Shown here: piece by piece, positions 16,654 to 25,980 of the stretch | Numbering within the stretch: the stretch's first letter is position 1 | Layout: every line of letters starts with the position of its first letter | Source: UBA11591 sp040220895 | GTDB taxonomy: Bacteria; Bacteroidota; Bacteroidia; Flavobacteriales_E; Vicingaceae | Direction: 5' to 3' | NCBI GenBank assembly: GCA_040220895.1 | Contig: JAVJVY010000019.1 | Location: 62,001 to 126,000, forward strand | DNA length: 64,000 nt | The notes under the pieces: generated by a model | The model's input: the letters and a program-made list of their open reading frames with translations, nothing else | What the model was told of the DNA's origin: nothing | Database searches by the model: none | Made by a program: the position numbers and the translations under genes

Positions 16654-18535
16654 CAATTTTTTTATAATCGAGGTATTCACGATTGTTTAACCACCATTGA
16701 TTAAAGACCATCAAATTCCAAATGGCATATTCCGCGTTGTTTGAAGCAGGCTTTTTAACCATATGTTGGAGTTCACTCACGGCATTTATGTTGAACAAGC
16801 CCTGTTCTATCAAAACTTCGGGATTAAGCAATTCAATGGACAAGGTTTCCAATTCTCTATTTAACCATTGCTTTAATGGTACTTCGAAGCCGTGTTTCTT
16901 CTTATTGATCACCGAAAGGGGTAAGATCTTTTTTGCGGCTTCCCGCATTATCAATTTTCCTTGACCAAGCGACACTTTCTGATCAACTGCCAAGCGGCGG
17001 GCAAAACGCACAATTCGTCTGTCGAGCATCGGAACACGAACTTCCAGGCCGTAACGCATACTGTATCGGTCGGTTTTTACCAACATGTCTCCTTCAAGAA
17101 CCATTTTTAAATCGGTTTCAAGGCAATCGTCAAAGTTTTTAATGTCCTTTCCTGTAATCGAATTAAGGAATTGCGCCGGACCGAACCTTGATTCATGGAG
17201 TAACTTTTTTAGAACCGGATTGCCATATCCGGCCCAATCCCAGTATCTAACGTCTGGTCTTTTACTGGCAGATCGACTCAATCGCTCCATGCTTCGCACG
17301 GCATTGTATAACCCAGACTCTCTAGAGGAAGGTAGTTGATTGATAATTGGATGGATAACAGCGAGCAACTTGGAATAGATCGGATGTTGGAAGGACCACA
17401 AAAGCGCTCGGTGTTTATGATAACCCCCAAACAATTCATCGGCTCCATCACCGGATAATGCAACACCCACGCTTTTTTTCACCTCTTTCGATAGCAAGTT
17501 TGTTGCAATAGCTGATGAATCGGCAAAGGGTTCATCCATTTTGTTGAGCATTTCCGGGATTGCCATGAGCAAATCGTTTTCGGAAATTTCAACTTCGTTG
17601 TGATGAGTTCCCAGTGCCTTGGCCACTTGCGCGGCATCTGCGCTTTCATCATATTGCCCCGACCCCTTAAAAACCATCGTAAAGCTTTGAGTGCCTTGTT
17701 GATGCCTGGCCGCCATTGCTGTAATAATTGAAGAATCCAGACCACCACTAAGAAATGTTCCCAAAGGAACGTCCGAAATAAGCCTGTCCCTGACCGAAGT
17801 CTCGATCAAATTCATCAGATTATCACCGGAAGCGTCTTTTACATCCTTAATTTCAGTGGAATCCATGGAAGTATAATTACTGAATTTAACAGATTGATCA
17901 CTTTTTAAAATGGTATAAGAACCGGGGGGAACTTTTTTTATTCCACTGGTAATTGAGAAAGGTGCCGGTACATAATTCAAATGGAGGTAGGCCTCAAGGC
18001 TATTTTTATCAAGCCTTTGTTTTTCACTCAACACCAGCAAGGGTTTCATTTCAGACGAGAAGCATAAGGTATTGCCATTCTGAGAATAGTAAAGTGGTTT
18101 GATGCCCATCGCATCTCTTGCCAACAGCAATTCCTGTGTCAAACGGTCGTAAAAGGCCAGGGCAAAAAAACCGTTGATTTCTGCAAGACCTTTGAATCCT
18201 TTTCTTTTGAGAAGTTTTAAAACCACTTCTGTATCGCCGGTCGAAAGGAAAAATTCACCCTGTTGTTCGAGGTCTTTTCTGATGCTTTTGTAATTATAGC
18301 ATTCACCGTTGTAAACCAAAACGTAGCGATCTTCGGCGTCTGTCATTGGTTGATGGGCAGATTGGCTCAGATCCAAAATGGATAATCTGGCATGTGCCAG
18401 GCCAATACCTTCATTGACATAGAGTCCACGGTCATCTGGACCACGATGCTCTAATAGGGTGAGGCTTTGCTTTAATTTCCGGACGTCATTTTCCTCCAGC
18501 TTATTTGAAGAAAAGATACCGCTAAAGCCACACAA
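16646..18535 (-). CDS. asnB: Asparagine synthase, glutamine-hydrolysing
   Basis: 629 residues. The start is a TTG at 18535; this is well supported because the glutaminase nucleophile must be Cys2 and the sequence reads M-C-G-F-S-G. The N-terminal class II glutaminase domain has HRGPDDRG and the LAHARLSILD segment. The C-terminal ATP pyrophosphatase domain has FLSGGLDSS, with LSGDGADELFGGY later. The enzyme makes asparagine from aspartate, ATP and glutamine. In glycan clusters, AsnB homologues often amidate sugar acids instead, and this copy heads the polysaccharide operon with an 8-base overlap to the glycosyltransferase, so that role is plausible. Confidence 0.93.
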   Translation of the reverse strand: MCGFSGIFSSNKLEENDVRKLKQSLTLLEHRGPDDRGLYVNEGIGLAHARLSILDLSQSAHQPMTDAEDRYVLVYNGECYNYKSIRKDLEQQGEFFLSTGDTEVVLKLLKRKGFKGLAEINGFFALAFYDRLTQELLLARDAMGIKPLYYSQNGNTLCFSSEMKPLLVLSEKQRLDKNSLEAYLHLNYVPAPFSITSGIKKVPPGSYTILKSDQSVKFSNYTSMDSTEIKDVKDASGDNLMNLIETSVRDRLISDVPLGTFLSGGLDSSIITAMAARHQQGTQSFTMVFKGSGQYDESADAAQVAKALGTHHNEVEISENDLLMAIPEMLNKMDEPFADSSAIATNLLSKEVKKSVGVALSGDGADELFGGYHKHRALLWSFQHPIYSKLLAVIHPIINQLPSSRESGLYNAVRSMERLSRSASKRPDVRYWDWAGYGNPVLKKLLHESRFGPAQFLNSITGKDIKNFDDCLETDLKMVLEGDMLVKTDRYSMRYGLEVRVPMLDRRIVRFARRLAVDQKVSLGQGKLIMREAAKKILPLSVINKKKHGFEVPLKQWLNRELETLSIELLNPEVLIEQGLFNINAVSELQHMVKKPASNNAEYAIWNLMVFNQWWLNNREYLDYKKIDA

Positions 18536-18564
18536 AATGATATTCGCTTTGGGAGCGTTTTGTT

Positions 18565-19950
18565 TTAAAGGTGAATAACCTCGTCGTACGCGGCGGCTGC
18601 AGCTTCCATCACTGCTTCGCTCATAGTAGGGTGGGGGTGCACCGTCTTGATCAATTCGTGACCGGTAGTTTCTAGTTTTCGGATAGCCACAATTTCTGCA
18701 ATCATTTCGGTCACGTTCGCCCCGATCATATGTGCCCCCAGCAATTCACCGTATTTGGCATCAAAGATGAGCTTGACAAAACCGTCTTTGTGTCCGGCAG
18801 CACTTGCTTTACCCGAAGCAGAGAAAGGAAATTTACCGACCTTCAATTCATAGCCTTCTTCTTTGGCTTTCTTTTCTGTCATGCCCACCGATGCAACTTC
18901 AGGTGAAGAGTAGGTGCATCCTGGAATGTTTCCATAGTCAAGTGGTTCCACATCATGTCCGGCAATTTTTTCAACGCATAAGATACCTTCTGCAGAAGCC
19001 ACATGGGCAAGGGCTGGTCCAGGCACACAGTCTCCAATGGCATAAATGCCGGGAATGTTGGTTTGGTAAAATTCATCAACTACGATCTTTCCTTTGTCGG
19101 TGATTACTCCAACTGTTTCTAATCCCACGCCATCCAGATTTGCCGTAATTCCAACAGCCGAAAGTACGACATCGGATTCCATCTCTTCAATGCCCTTTTT
19201 GGTTTTCACTTTGACTTTGCACGCTGATCCCGATACGTCAACAGATTCCACCTGTGCCTCGGTCAACACCTTGATTCCCTGCTTTTTAAAAGAACGCTCC
19301 AGTTGTTTTGAGACTTCTTCGTCTTCTACAGGCACAATGTTTGGAAGCAATTCTATAATTGTGACCTCGGTGCCAATGGAGTTATAGAAGTAGGCGAACT
19401 CTGATCCAATGGCTCCAGATCCCACAACGATCAACCTCTTTGGTTGCTTTTCCAAGGTCATCGCTTCACGGTATCCAATGATCTTTTTTCCATCTTGCTT
19501 CATAAATGGCAGGTTGGTAGACCTTGCACCCGTCGCCACAACAATGTTCTTGGCTTCGACGATCTGCTTCTTGCCATCTTTTTCAACCTCTATTTTTCCT
19601 TTTTCTATTATCTTCCCGTTGCCTTCAATAACATCAATTTTATTCTTTTTCATCAGGAATTGCACTCCTTTACTCATTCCGTTGGCAACTTCCCTGCTTC
19701 TTTTCACCATGCCAGAAAAATCTGCTTTGACATCGCCAACTTTTATTCCATAATCTTTGGCGTGATTGATGTACTCAAATACCTGAGCACTTTTTAGCAG
19801 GGCTTTGGTGGGAATACACCCCCAGTTCAGACAAATTCCCCCAAGACTTTCCCTTTCGATGACAGCTGTTTTAAGGCCAAGTTGAGAAGCCCTGATTGCT
19901 GCGACATAACCACCCGGTCCTGTTCCGATAATTACCACGTCATAAGTCAT
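18565..19950 (-). CDS. lpdA: Dihydrolipoyl dehydrogenase
   Basis: 461 residues. FAD enzyme that reoxidises dihydrolipoamide in pyruvate and 2-oxoacid dehydrogenase complexes or the glycine cleavage system. The FAD-binding GTGPGGY motif is near residue 9, the redox disulfide is C40-LNWG-C45, an NAD-binding GSGAIGSEFA motif lies mid-protein, a second FAD site reads IYAIGDCVPGP, and the C-terminal dimer-interface catalytic pair is in HPHPTMSEAV. It stands alone, 29 bases downstream of nothing related and divergent from the DUF4389 gene; the partner complex genes are not here. Confidence 0.95.
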   Translation of the reverse strand: MTYDVVIIGTGPGGYVAAIRASQLGLKTAVIERESLGGICLNWGCIPTKALLKSAQVFEYINHAKDYGIKVGDVKADFSGMVKRSREVANGMSKGVQFLMKKNKIDVIEGNGKIIEKGKIEVEKDGKKQIVEAKNIVVATGARSTNLPFMKQDGKKIIGYREAMTLEKQPKRLIVVGSGAIGSEFAYFYNSIGTEVTIIELLPNIVPVEDEEVSKQLERSFKKQGIKVLTEAQVESVDVSGSACKVKVKTKKGIEEMESDVVLSAVGITANLDGVGLETVGVITDKGKIVVDEFYQTNIPGIYAIGDCVPGPALAHVASAEGILCVEKIAGHDVEPLDYGNIPGCTYSSPEVASVGMTEKKAKEEGYELKVGKFPFSASGKASAAGHKDGFVKLIFDAKYGELLGAHMIGANVTEMIAEIVAIRKLETTGHELIKTVHPHPTMSEAVMEAAAAAYDEVIHL

Positions 19951-20073
19951 AACTGAAGTCGATTATTTATGAGTTGCGAAGTTAGAAAAAATGCCTCATA
20001 CGGCTCTGATTTATACCTCTTCAATGCGATCGGATTTTATAAAATTTTATACCTTGATTAAAATTTTGGAATT

Positions 20074-20697
20074 ATGAGGTTCATTATAAAACATCAAGAA
20101 GAATATTCCAGGGCTGAATTGGTACTTAGAACGTTGTTCGGAGCTCTATACATCGCCATTCCCCACGGTATTCTGCTCATATTTGTTGGAATCTGGTCAT
20201 TGATTCTTTGGTTCTTTTCGTTCTGGGTCATTTTGTTTACTGGGAAGTACCCACCGTCTTTTTTTGATTTTCAGGTCAAGTATTTTCACTGGAACAACCG
20301 GGTGAATGCCAGGTTATTCAATTTGGTGGATGGTTATCCGTCCTTTGGTCTCAGTAAGAATGATGACCTGACAGATTTCGATATTAAGATTCCCGAAACT
20401 TCCAGCAGATCGCTGTTACTGCTGCGATTCTTCTTTGCCTGGCTATATGTCCTTATCCCACATGGATTCATCCTGTACTTTAGGGCAATTGCTTCATTGA
20501 TTTTGGCTTTTCTTGCCTTCTGGGTTGTTTTATTTACCGGAAAATATCCCCCTTCGTGGCATGAATTTATTGTGGGAACATTCCGCTGGAGTCAACGCCT
20601 CAATAACTACTTATACTACATGACCGACGAATACCCTCCTTTTACGGGAAAAGCGTTGGCCAATGATGAAGGTTTATTTGAGCAAAGAGACAATTAA
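20074..20697 (+). CDS. Membrane protein with two tandem DUF4389 units
   Basis: 207 residues, two copies of the same roughly 85-residue unit. Each has an IPHG motif within a hydrophobic stretch (about residues 30 and 128), a second membrane helix ending in FTGKYPPS, then an aromatic F-x-W-x-x-R/Q-x-N/L-N segment, and a DGYP or DEYP motif. The layout gives four membrane helices. DUF4389 proteins are of unknown function. An AATTTTGG stretch that is one mismatch from a -7 box lies just before the ATG. It converges on ridA with a 47-base gap. Confidence 0.8.
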   Translation: MRFIIKHQEEYSRAELVLRTLFGALYIAIPHGILLIFVGIWSLILWFFSFWVILFTGKYPPSFFDFQVKYFHWNNRVNARLFNLVDGYPSFGLSKNDDLTDFDIKIPETSSRSLLLLRFFFAWLYVLIPHGFILYFRAIASLILAFLAFWVVLFTGKYPPSWHEFIVGTFRWSQRLNNYLYYMTDEYPPFTGKALANDEGLFEQRDN

Positions 20698-20744
20698 ACA
20701 ACCTTATTTTAACGACGCAATGATTTCTCGCTGTCTGAATTGAA

Positions 20745-21125
20745 TCAATCGGTTATGGCAACTGCCGATATTTCGACGTTCACATTCTTAGGCAAGGTCT
20801 TAACGGCCACCGTTTCTCGCACGGGAAAGGGTCTCTCAAAGTAAGTCCCATAGACCTCATTCACGGTGCTAAAGTGGGCTATGTCACTTAAAAAAATGCT
20901 GCATTTTACGACGTTTGAAAAACTCATCCCGGCCGCCTGAAGAATGGCATTGAGGTGGGACATCACCATTTTCGTTTCTTTTTTGAGGTCGCCTGTTTCT
21001 ACCGCTCCTGTTTCGGGATTTATGGCTATTTGTCCTGCCGTAAAAAGCGTTTTTCCCATCATTATTCCCTGGCTGTAAGGTCCAATCGGTTTGGGTGCTT
21101 TGTCTGTTTGAATTTCTTTTTTCAT
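20745..21125 (-). CDS. ridA: RidA family enamine/imine deaminase
   Basis: 126 residues, the full family length. It hydrolyses reactive enamine and imine intermediates such as 2-aminoacrylate released by PLP enzymes. Hallmarks are PIGPYSQGI at the N-terminus, FTAGQIAINPETG, VVKCSIFLSDI and the C-terminal P-V-R-E-T-V-A-V segment carrying the carboxylate-binding Arg, followed by VNVEISAVA. It begins 6 bases after the lptD stop and is probably co-transcribed with it, with no obvious functional link. Confidence 0.93.
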   Translation of the reverse strand: MKKEIQTDKAPKPIGPYSQGIMMGKTLFTAGQIAINPETGAVETGDLKKETKMVMSHLNAILQAAGMSFSNVVKCSIFLSDIAHFSTVNEVYGTYFERPFPVRETVAVKTLPKNVNVEISAVAITD

Positions 21126-21131
21126 GTCTTA

Positions 21132-23750
21132 TTAAAAATCGCGTTTCTCATATTTAAGTTCCTGAAGCAAATTAGCTCTCACCCCAATGTAAAAACTATA
21201 ATTCTGCCTCGGACCCAATGGTACCCAATCCATCTTCATTTCCCAACAGTGCAGATTTCTCAATATACCGAGCCTGGCATAGGACACCTTGCTTGTTTCA
21301 AAATCAAACCAGGTTTCGTACTGGAATTTCCAGTTTTTGGTGATGCTCAAATCGCCATTTGCCCTGAGTGACTGTGTGATTTCTTCTTGATATTCGGGTT
21401 TTGAATAATTGATGTTGTAGTTCACACTGAGATTCCAGGGGACGTCCCAATCCACCCCTACATAATCCCTGCGAAGTCCGGCATTTTCATTGTTTTCACC
21501 TGTTTCATAACCATCTTCGCTCGATGCTTGCTGGCCCTTTTTCTTTCCTTTTTTACTGTTAAAATTAAAATTCAACGTGAAATTTGCCCTGGTCATCCTG
21601 GCAAATCGCCCGTTTTCGTTATACTCAAATCGGTTCACGGTAAACACTCTTTTTCCAATGGAATCAAGGGCATACAAGTCGTAGGTCCCTCCAAATTGCA
21701 AATCAATGTTCTTTGTGAGTTTCGTGAATCCACTCATGCTTACGTCACTCCAATTCAATGAATCGGCAATCATGTCGTATGCAGAGGAAAGCCTGAAATT
21801 TTCAAGTAATTTAATCTTCTTGACCCCATCGGCAGAGTCTGAGTTGCTTTTTACCTTCATTTCAAAGTTGTTCAGCAGTCCAAAATTGATCCGTCCCGAT
21901 TCAGCTGAATTAAGGTTTCGGTAAACCTGTCCTTCATAAATAGAGTATTCGATATCGGGGCTGCGCGCCTTTTTAGGATCTTCTGCATCGTACAGGGTAT
22001 CCCTGTATGTCGCAATTCCTTGCCTGTTCTCGGGTTTGTACGAAACGCCAATGGTTGGGGTAAGGACGTGCCTGAAAGCCTTGATCGGACCTTTGCGCAT
22101 TTGCACCAACCCATAGATCTTAGTGGTGAGGTTGGCGTTGATGTCCCAGGCATTTGTGCGACTGAATCCGGGAATTTCAGTATCGTAAACAGTGTCCCTT
22201 TGATTTCCCAGTGAATCATCTGGTAAACGCTCCCAGTTGCGCTGGGTTGTGGTGAAAAACCAGTTCTCCCGATAATTCAACGTGGGATTCAGCGTAAAAT
22301 GCTTAAAAATCTTAAAGTTCGTCGAAACGGGGATTGAATGGGAAGCACCATTCCTGAAGTTTCCAAGAATGGAATCCCTGTTTTCGTTGCTGATCCCCCT
22401 GTTTTGAACCGAGAGTTCGTTTCTAAAATTGCCCGTGTAACTCAGACCTACCTTATCAGTCCATGATGTTCCCACGCCTTTTTTTGATTTGAAGGGATAG
22501 ATTCTGGCCAGGGTTAAGTTAGCTTCCGGAAGAGTCAGATTGATGGTTCCGTTATTGTTGTTCTGATTTTGTCTGGCATTCAGAGATAAGTTGAGTTTGC
22601 GTTGCAACATGTATTTTGAATAACTAATCTTTGATTGAAAATTGTTCTGAAGGAAGTCCTGATCGGGCGTGTTGATGTCGTTTCTGAAAGAAGTCGAAGA
22701 CCCGAGATTTACGTTGGCACTGAACGTTGAGTTTGGTCTTGCTTTAGCGTCTTGACGGTGATTCCAGTCTATCCAATAGTCATTTATAACGCTGTATGAA
22801 GGGTCTTCGGGGATAATGCCATTCACTGTTCTTTTGTACCTGAATTTCAGTGATCCGCTTCGCTTGTATCGCGTTTTGTAATTATAGGATGGCCGAAAAG
22901 CGAATGAGCCTTTGCTGTATATGTCACTTTCGACCTGAAGTTCAGATTTGTCGTTGATGTAAAAGTAATAGCCTATGTTTTGAACATAGAAGCCATCTCG
23001 CTGTGATTCACCTGGAACAGGCACCAGTATACCTGACTTTCCCCCTTGCCTATTGGGGAAAATCCCAAAGGGGACAAGTACAGGAGTGGGTACATCTTCT
23101 ATGACCAGATTGGCGGGTTTGGCAATGATCTTGTCATTGGGAATGATCTTGAGTTTCTTAGCGGCAAATGAAAAATGGGGGTGTTCGTGATCACAGGTCG
23201 TGTAAGAACCATTCTCAATAAAAATAATGTCATCGCCTGTTTTTTTGACGTCTTTTCCATGGATGTATCCTTCGCCTTCCTGGGTGATGACATCTTCAAT
23301 CTTGCCCTTTTCCGTGTCGAAGTTATAGGTCATTTTCCTGCTCTTGAATTCCTGGTCTCCTTCTTTGAAAATCGGATTCCCGGTCAAGTTTCCACTGCTG
23401 TCTTTAACTCCTCTGGCAAAGACGATGTTGGAATCCATGGTGAGTTCGATGTAGGCCGCCTTCAATTCAATGTCTTCATAGGTTACCACCGCATCGCCGA
23501 AAAGGAAAATCTTGGAAGTCTCGAAGTTGTACTTGATGGTGTCTCTGGCTGTGTAATTGACCTTCGACTCTATGGCATCTTTTGAGATATTGGATTCGGC
23601 CTCCTTGATTGTATCAATTACAGGGTCAAATTTGCCCAATGAACTGTCAATTCCAACCTTGAGAGAATCTGCCTGAGCGCCCACCCAAAGCGGCAAAGTT
23701 ATCAACGAGACCAGTGCAATAAAATGCCCAAATGCCGGTTTTGATTGCAA
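21132..23750 (-). CDS. lptD: LPS-assembly outer-membrane protein LptD, Bacteroidota type
   Basis: 872 residues from a TTG at 23750; an in-frame stop lies shortly upstream and no ATG precedes the signal peptide (cleavage after WVGAQ). Residues about 45-200 form an OstA/LptA-like beta-jellyroll with repeated strands such as KIFLFGDAVVTYEDIELKA. The YTTCDHEHPHF segment and PVLVPFGIFPN lead into a large barrel of some 600 residues with a final strand near the C-terminus. LptD with LptE inserts lipopolysaccharide into the outer leaflet. It is divergent from the amidase gene with only 35 bases between start codons, and upstream of ridA. Confidence 0.88.
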   Translation of the reverse strand: MQSKPAFGHFIALVSLITLPLWVGAQADSLKVGIDSSLGKFDPVIDTIKEAESNISKDAIESKVNYTARDTIKYNFETSKIFLFGDAVVTYEDIELKAAYIELTMDSNIVFARGVKDSSGNLTGNPIFKEGDQEFKSRKMTYNFDTEKGKIEDVITQEGEGYIHGKDVKKTGDDIIFIENGSYTTCDHEHPHFSFAAKKLKIIPNDKIIAKPANLVIEDVPTPVLVPFGIFPNRQGGKSGILVPVPGESQRDGFYVQNIGYYFYINDKSELQVESDIYSKGSFAFRPSYNYKTRYKRSGSLKFRYKRTVNGIIPEDPSYSVINDYWIDWNHRQDAKARPNSTFSANVNLGSSTSFRNDINTPDQDFLQNNFQSKISYSKYMLQRKLNLSLNARQNQNNNNGTINLTLPEANLTLARIYPFKSKKGVGTSWTDKVGLSYTGNFRNELSVQNRGISNENRDSILGNFRNGASHSIPVSTNFKIFKHFTLNPTLNYRENWFFTTTQRNWERLPDDSLGNQRDTVYDTEIPGFSRTNAWDINANLTTKIYGLVQMRKGPIKAFRHVLTPTIGVSYKPENRQGIATYRDTLYDAEDPKKARSPDIEYSIYEGQVYRNLNSAESGRINFGLLNNFEMKVKSNSDSADGVKKIKLLENFRLSSAYDMIADSLNWSDVSMSGFTKLTKNIDLQFGGTYDLYALDSIGKRVFTVNRFEYNENGRFARMTRANFTLNFNFNSKKGKKKGQQASSEDGYETGENNENAGLRRDYVGVDWDVPWNLSVNYNINYSKPEYQEEITQSLRANGDLSITKNWKFQYETWFDFETSKVSYARLGILRNLHCWEMKMDWVPLGPRQNYSFYIGVRANLLQELKYEKRDF

Positions 23751-23769
23751 TGTATTAATGCTATTTTTG
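23740..23769 (+). promoter_or_regulatory. Candidate promoter for the amidase - MCE - Fe-S operon
   Basis: TTTG at 23740-23743 and TATTTTTG at 23762-23769, 18 bases apart, match the Bacteroidota -33 TTTG / -7 TAnnTTTG promoter. The -33 box lies inside the lptD coding start. Expected transcription start is about 23774, before both possible GTG starts (23786 and 23819). Confidence 0.55.
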
Positions 23770-23785
23770 TCTTATTGCGCTGGCT

Positions 23786-24946
23786 GTGATCGTTCCAAAG
23801 CTAATCAATAAAAATCGAGTGCGGGGATTGGCAAAATTAGACCATTTATTCATTTTTTTATTTTTTGTCGCGGTAATTTCAACTGCAACGGCACAGGAAG
23901 TTAACGACAATCTGGGTATAAAAGTTGTGGTAATAGACGCCGGACATGGTGGAAAAGACGGAGGATGTGTCGGCACGGATCAAATTACAGAAAAGGACAT
24001 TGCCCTGTCAATTGCCTTAAAAACCGGTAAATACATTGAAGAAAACCTAATCGACGTAAAGGTCATTTTCACCAGGGAAACCGACGAATTTATTGAGTTA
24101 TTCGAACGGGCCAGAATTGCCAATCGAAACAAGGCCGATCTATTTATAAGTATCCACGTAAACGCCTTTACATCAGAACGGCCTTTTGGAACAGGTACCT
24201 ATGTTATGGGTCTGGCAAAAACTGATGCCAATTTGAGGGCTGCCATGCGTGAGAATGAGGCTATTTTATTGGAAGATAATTATCAGGAGCGGTACGAGAA
24301 TTTTGATCCTAACAGCCCTGAGTCATACATCGCGATGAGCCTTCAGCAAAGCGCCTTTTTAAATCAAAGCCTCTTATTCGCGGCCGGAGTTCAGCACCAG
24401 TTTAGCGAGCGAGTAGGACGTTTTGATCGAGGAGTGAAACAGGCTCCTTTTTTAGTTTTACACCAGACCACAATGCCAAGTGTTTTAATAGAAACGGGTT
24501 TTATCACCAACCCGGAAGAAGAAAAGTTTTTAAAATCTGAACTGGGCCAGGATTATCTTGCTTCAGCCATTTACCGAGCTTTTAAGAATTACAAAAGCGA
24601 GATAGAAGGAAAATTGAAATCATCTTATGACCTGGCTGGTCAAATTAAAAAAACAGAATCCCAGGAAAACTATGGGAGGGAAGGGCTCGTTTTCAAGATT
24701 CAGATTGCAACTTCTGCAAATAAAATCGATCTTGTACCTGAAAATTTCAAGGGCCTGGATTCGGTTGAAGTTTATGAAGGAGGCAATCTTTTTCGTTATA
24801 CTTACGGACAGGCAGCTGATATGGGTCAGGCAGGAGAATTACAAAGCAAGGTTCGCGAGCATGGATTTCAGGATGCCTTTGTGGTAGCCTTTTTGAACGG
24901 CACAAGAATATCTGTAAAAGAAGCCAACGAATTGTTAAACAAATGA
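23786..24946 (+). CDS. N-acetylmuramoyl-L-alanine amidase (Amidase_3) with SPOR-like C-terminus
   Basis: 386 residues from GTG 23786; a GTG at 23819 would give a shorter, more typical signal peptide. After the signal (to about residue 36) comes the zinc amidase domain: VVVIDAGHGGKDGG with H54, E69, SIHVNAF with H124, and VLIETGFITN with catalytic E236. It cleaves the bond between MurNAc and the peptide stem in the periplasm, as in cell separation. Residues about 305-383 form a SPOR-like domain (FKIQIA near its start, then DAFVVAF, then ISVKEA), the same type as in the proteins at 3553-5781 and 5846-7141. The stop overlaps the MCE gene start by four bases. Confidence 0.92.
   Translation: MIVPKLINKNRVRGLAKLDHLFIFLFFVAVISTATAQEVNDNLGIKVVVIDAGHGGKDGGCVGTDQITEKDIALSIALKTGKYIEENLIDVKVIFTRETDEFIELFERARIANRNKADLFISIHVNAFTSERPFGTGTYVMGLAKTDANLRAAMRENEAILLEDNYQERYENFDPNSPESYIAMSLQQSAFLNQSLLFAAGVQHQFSERVGRFDRGVKQAPFLVLHQTTMPSVLIETGFITNPEEEKFLKSELGQDYLASAIYRAFKNYKSEIEGKLKSSYDLAGQIKKTESQENYGREGLVFKIQIATSANKIDLVPENFKGLDSVEVYEGGNLFRYTYGQAADMGQAGELQSKVREHGFQDAFVVAFLNGTRISVKEANELLNK
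23796..23803 (-). promoter_or_regulatory. Candidate -7 box TAGCTTTG for lptD
   Basis: Exact TAnnTTTG on the minus strand, 45 bases before the lptD TTG start. It lies inside the first codons of the amidase frame, so the two divergent promoters would face each other and overlap. The nearest -33-like element (TTTG read from 23835) is about 28 bases away, longer than usual. Confidence 0.4.
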
Positions 24947-25977
24947 AACTCAGAATAAGAAAGGAGGTTCAAACTGGAATCTTAATGATTCTAAGCCTGG
25001 CAGTCTTGTATTGGGGTGTTAATTTCCTAAAGGGAGTGGATGTGTTCAACAAGAACATCCAATACGTTGCCGTTTATCAAAAAGTTGAAGGTCTAACCAT
25101 TTCCAACCCGGTTCAGATTAATGGCTTAACTGTAGGCAGTGTCAGGGATGTAGGATTTATGGACGACAATTCTGGTCGGATCTTCGTTAAGTTTGAACTA
25201 AATAAATCAGCCATCATTCTACCCAAGCAAACAGTAGCGAGGATTGAAAGCACCGATCTTTTGGGCTCAAAATCCATAAACCTGATACTTGGAAAGGAAG
25301 TTGGGAAGTTTCATGAGGACGGAGACACGCTTCGTTCTTCGGTAGAAGCCTCTTTGACAGAAGAAGTAAACAACCAGATATTACCGCTCAAAGCCAAGGC
25401 CGAAGAACTGCTCTCTTCCCTTGATACACTGGTTGGAGTGGTTCAGGCCATATTGAACAAACAGGCACGCGAAAATTTATCGTCCAGTTTCGAAAGCATT
25501 AAAAATGCGCTCGCGACATTTGAAGTTGTTGCGCTGCGAACAGACACCATGATCATCAGAGAAAAAGAGAAATTTGGTCAGATTATGACGAATTTTCAAT
25601 CAATTTCCAATAACCTCAGGAACAACAACGAGAACATAACCATGATTCTTGACAACATCGCCTACATATCAGACTCCATTGCTCAGTCAGACATCACTTC
25701 AACGATCAACAACGCGGGAGAAGCTTTTGCCGATGCAGCAGAGATCATGAAAAAAGTAAACGATGGGCAGGGCACCATAGGCCAATTGGTGAATAATGAC
25801 AGTTTATACTATCACCTGGAATCTTCTGCCCGCGATTTAGATAAACTGCTAATCGATCTGGAGGAGAATCCCAATCGCTACGTTCATGTTTCGGTATTTG
25901 GCCGCAAGGACAAAGAAAAAAAGCGAGAGGAAAAGGCGAAAAAGAAACGGGAAAAAGAAAATTCGAAAATCAATTAA
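24943..25977 (+). CDS. MCE (MlaD) family lipid-transport protein
   Basis: 344 residues. One N-terminal membrane helix (about 12-31) is followed by a single MCE domain (about 37-118) with VAVYQKVEGLTISNPV, a GLTVGSV turn and STDLLGSKSINLILG. Residues 125-290 are predicted helical with many heptads, as in MCE proteins that form hexameric lipid tunnels between inner and outer membranes. The tail is very rich in Lys and Glu (KKREKAKKK-type). Family role: binding and shuttling of phospholipids, usually with MlaE/MlaF permease and ATPase, which are not in this window. It follows the amidase by ATGA overlap. Confidence 0.9.
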   Translation: MKLRIRKEVQTGILMILSLAVLYWGVNFLKGVDVFNKNIQYVAVYQKVEGLTISNPVQINGLTVGSVRDVGFMDDNSGRIFVKFELNKSAIILPKQTVARIESTDLLGSKSINLILGKEVGKFHEDGDTLRSSVEASLTEEVNNQILPLKAKAEELLSSLDTLVGVVQAILNKQARENLSSSFESIKNALATFEVVALRTDTMIIREKEKFGQIMTNFQSISNNLRNNNENITMILDNIAYISDSIAQSDITSTINNAGEAFADAAEIMKKVNDGQGTIGQLVNNDSLYYHLESSARDLDKLLIDLEENPNRYVHVSVFGRKDKEKKREEKAKKKREKENSKIN

Positions 25978-25980
25978 AGC

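Noticed and set aside
20038..20051. AT-only 14-base palindrome before the DUF4389 gene
   Set aside because: It consists of A and T only, in an AT-rich leader, so it has little significance.
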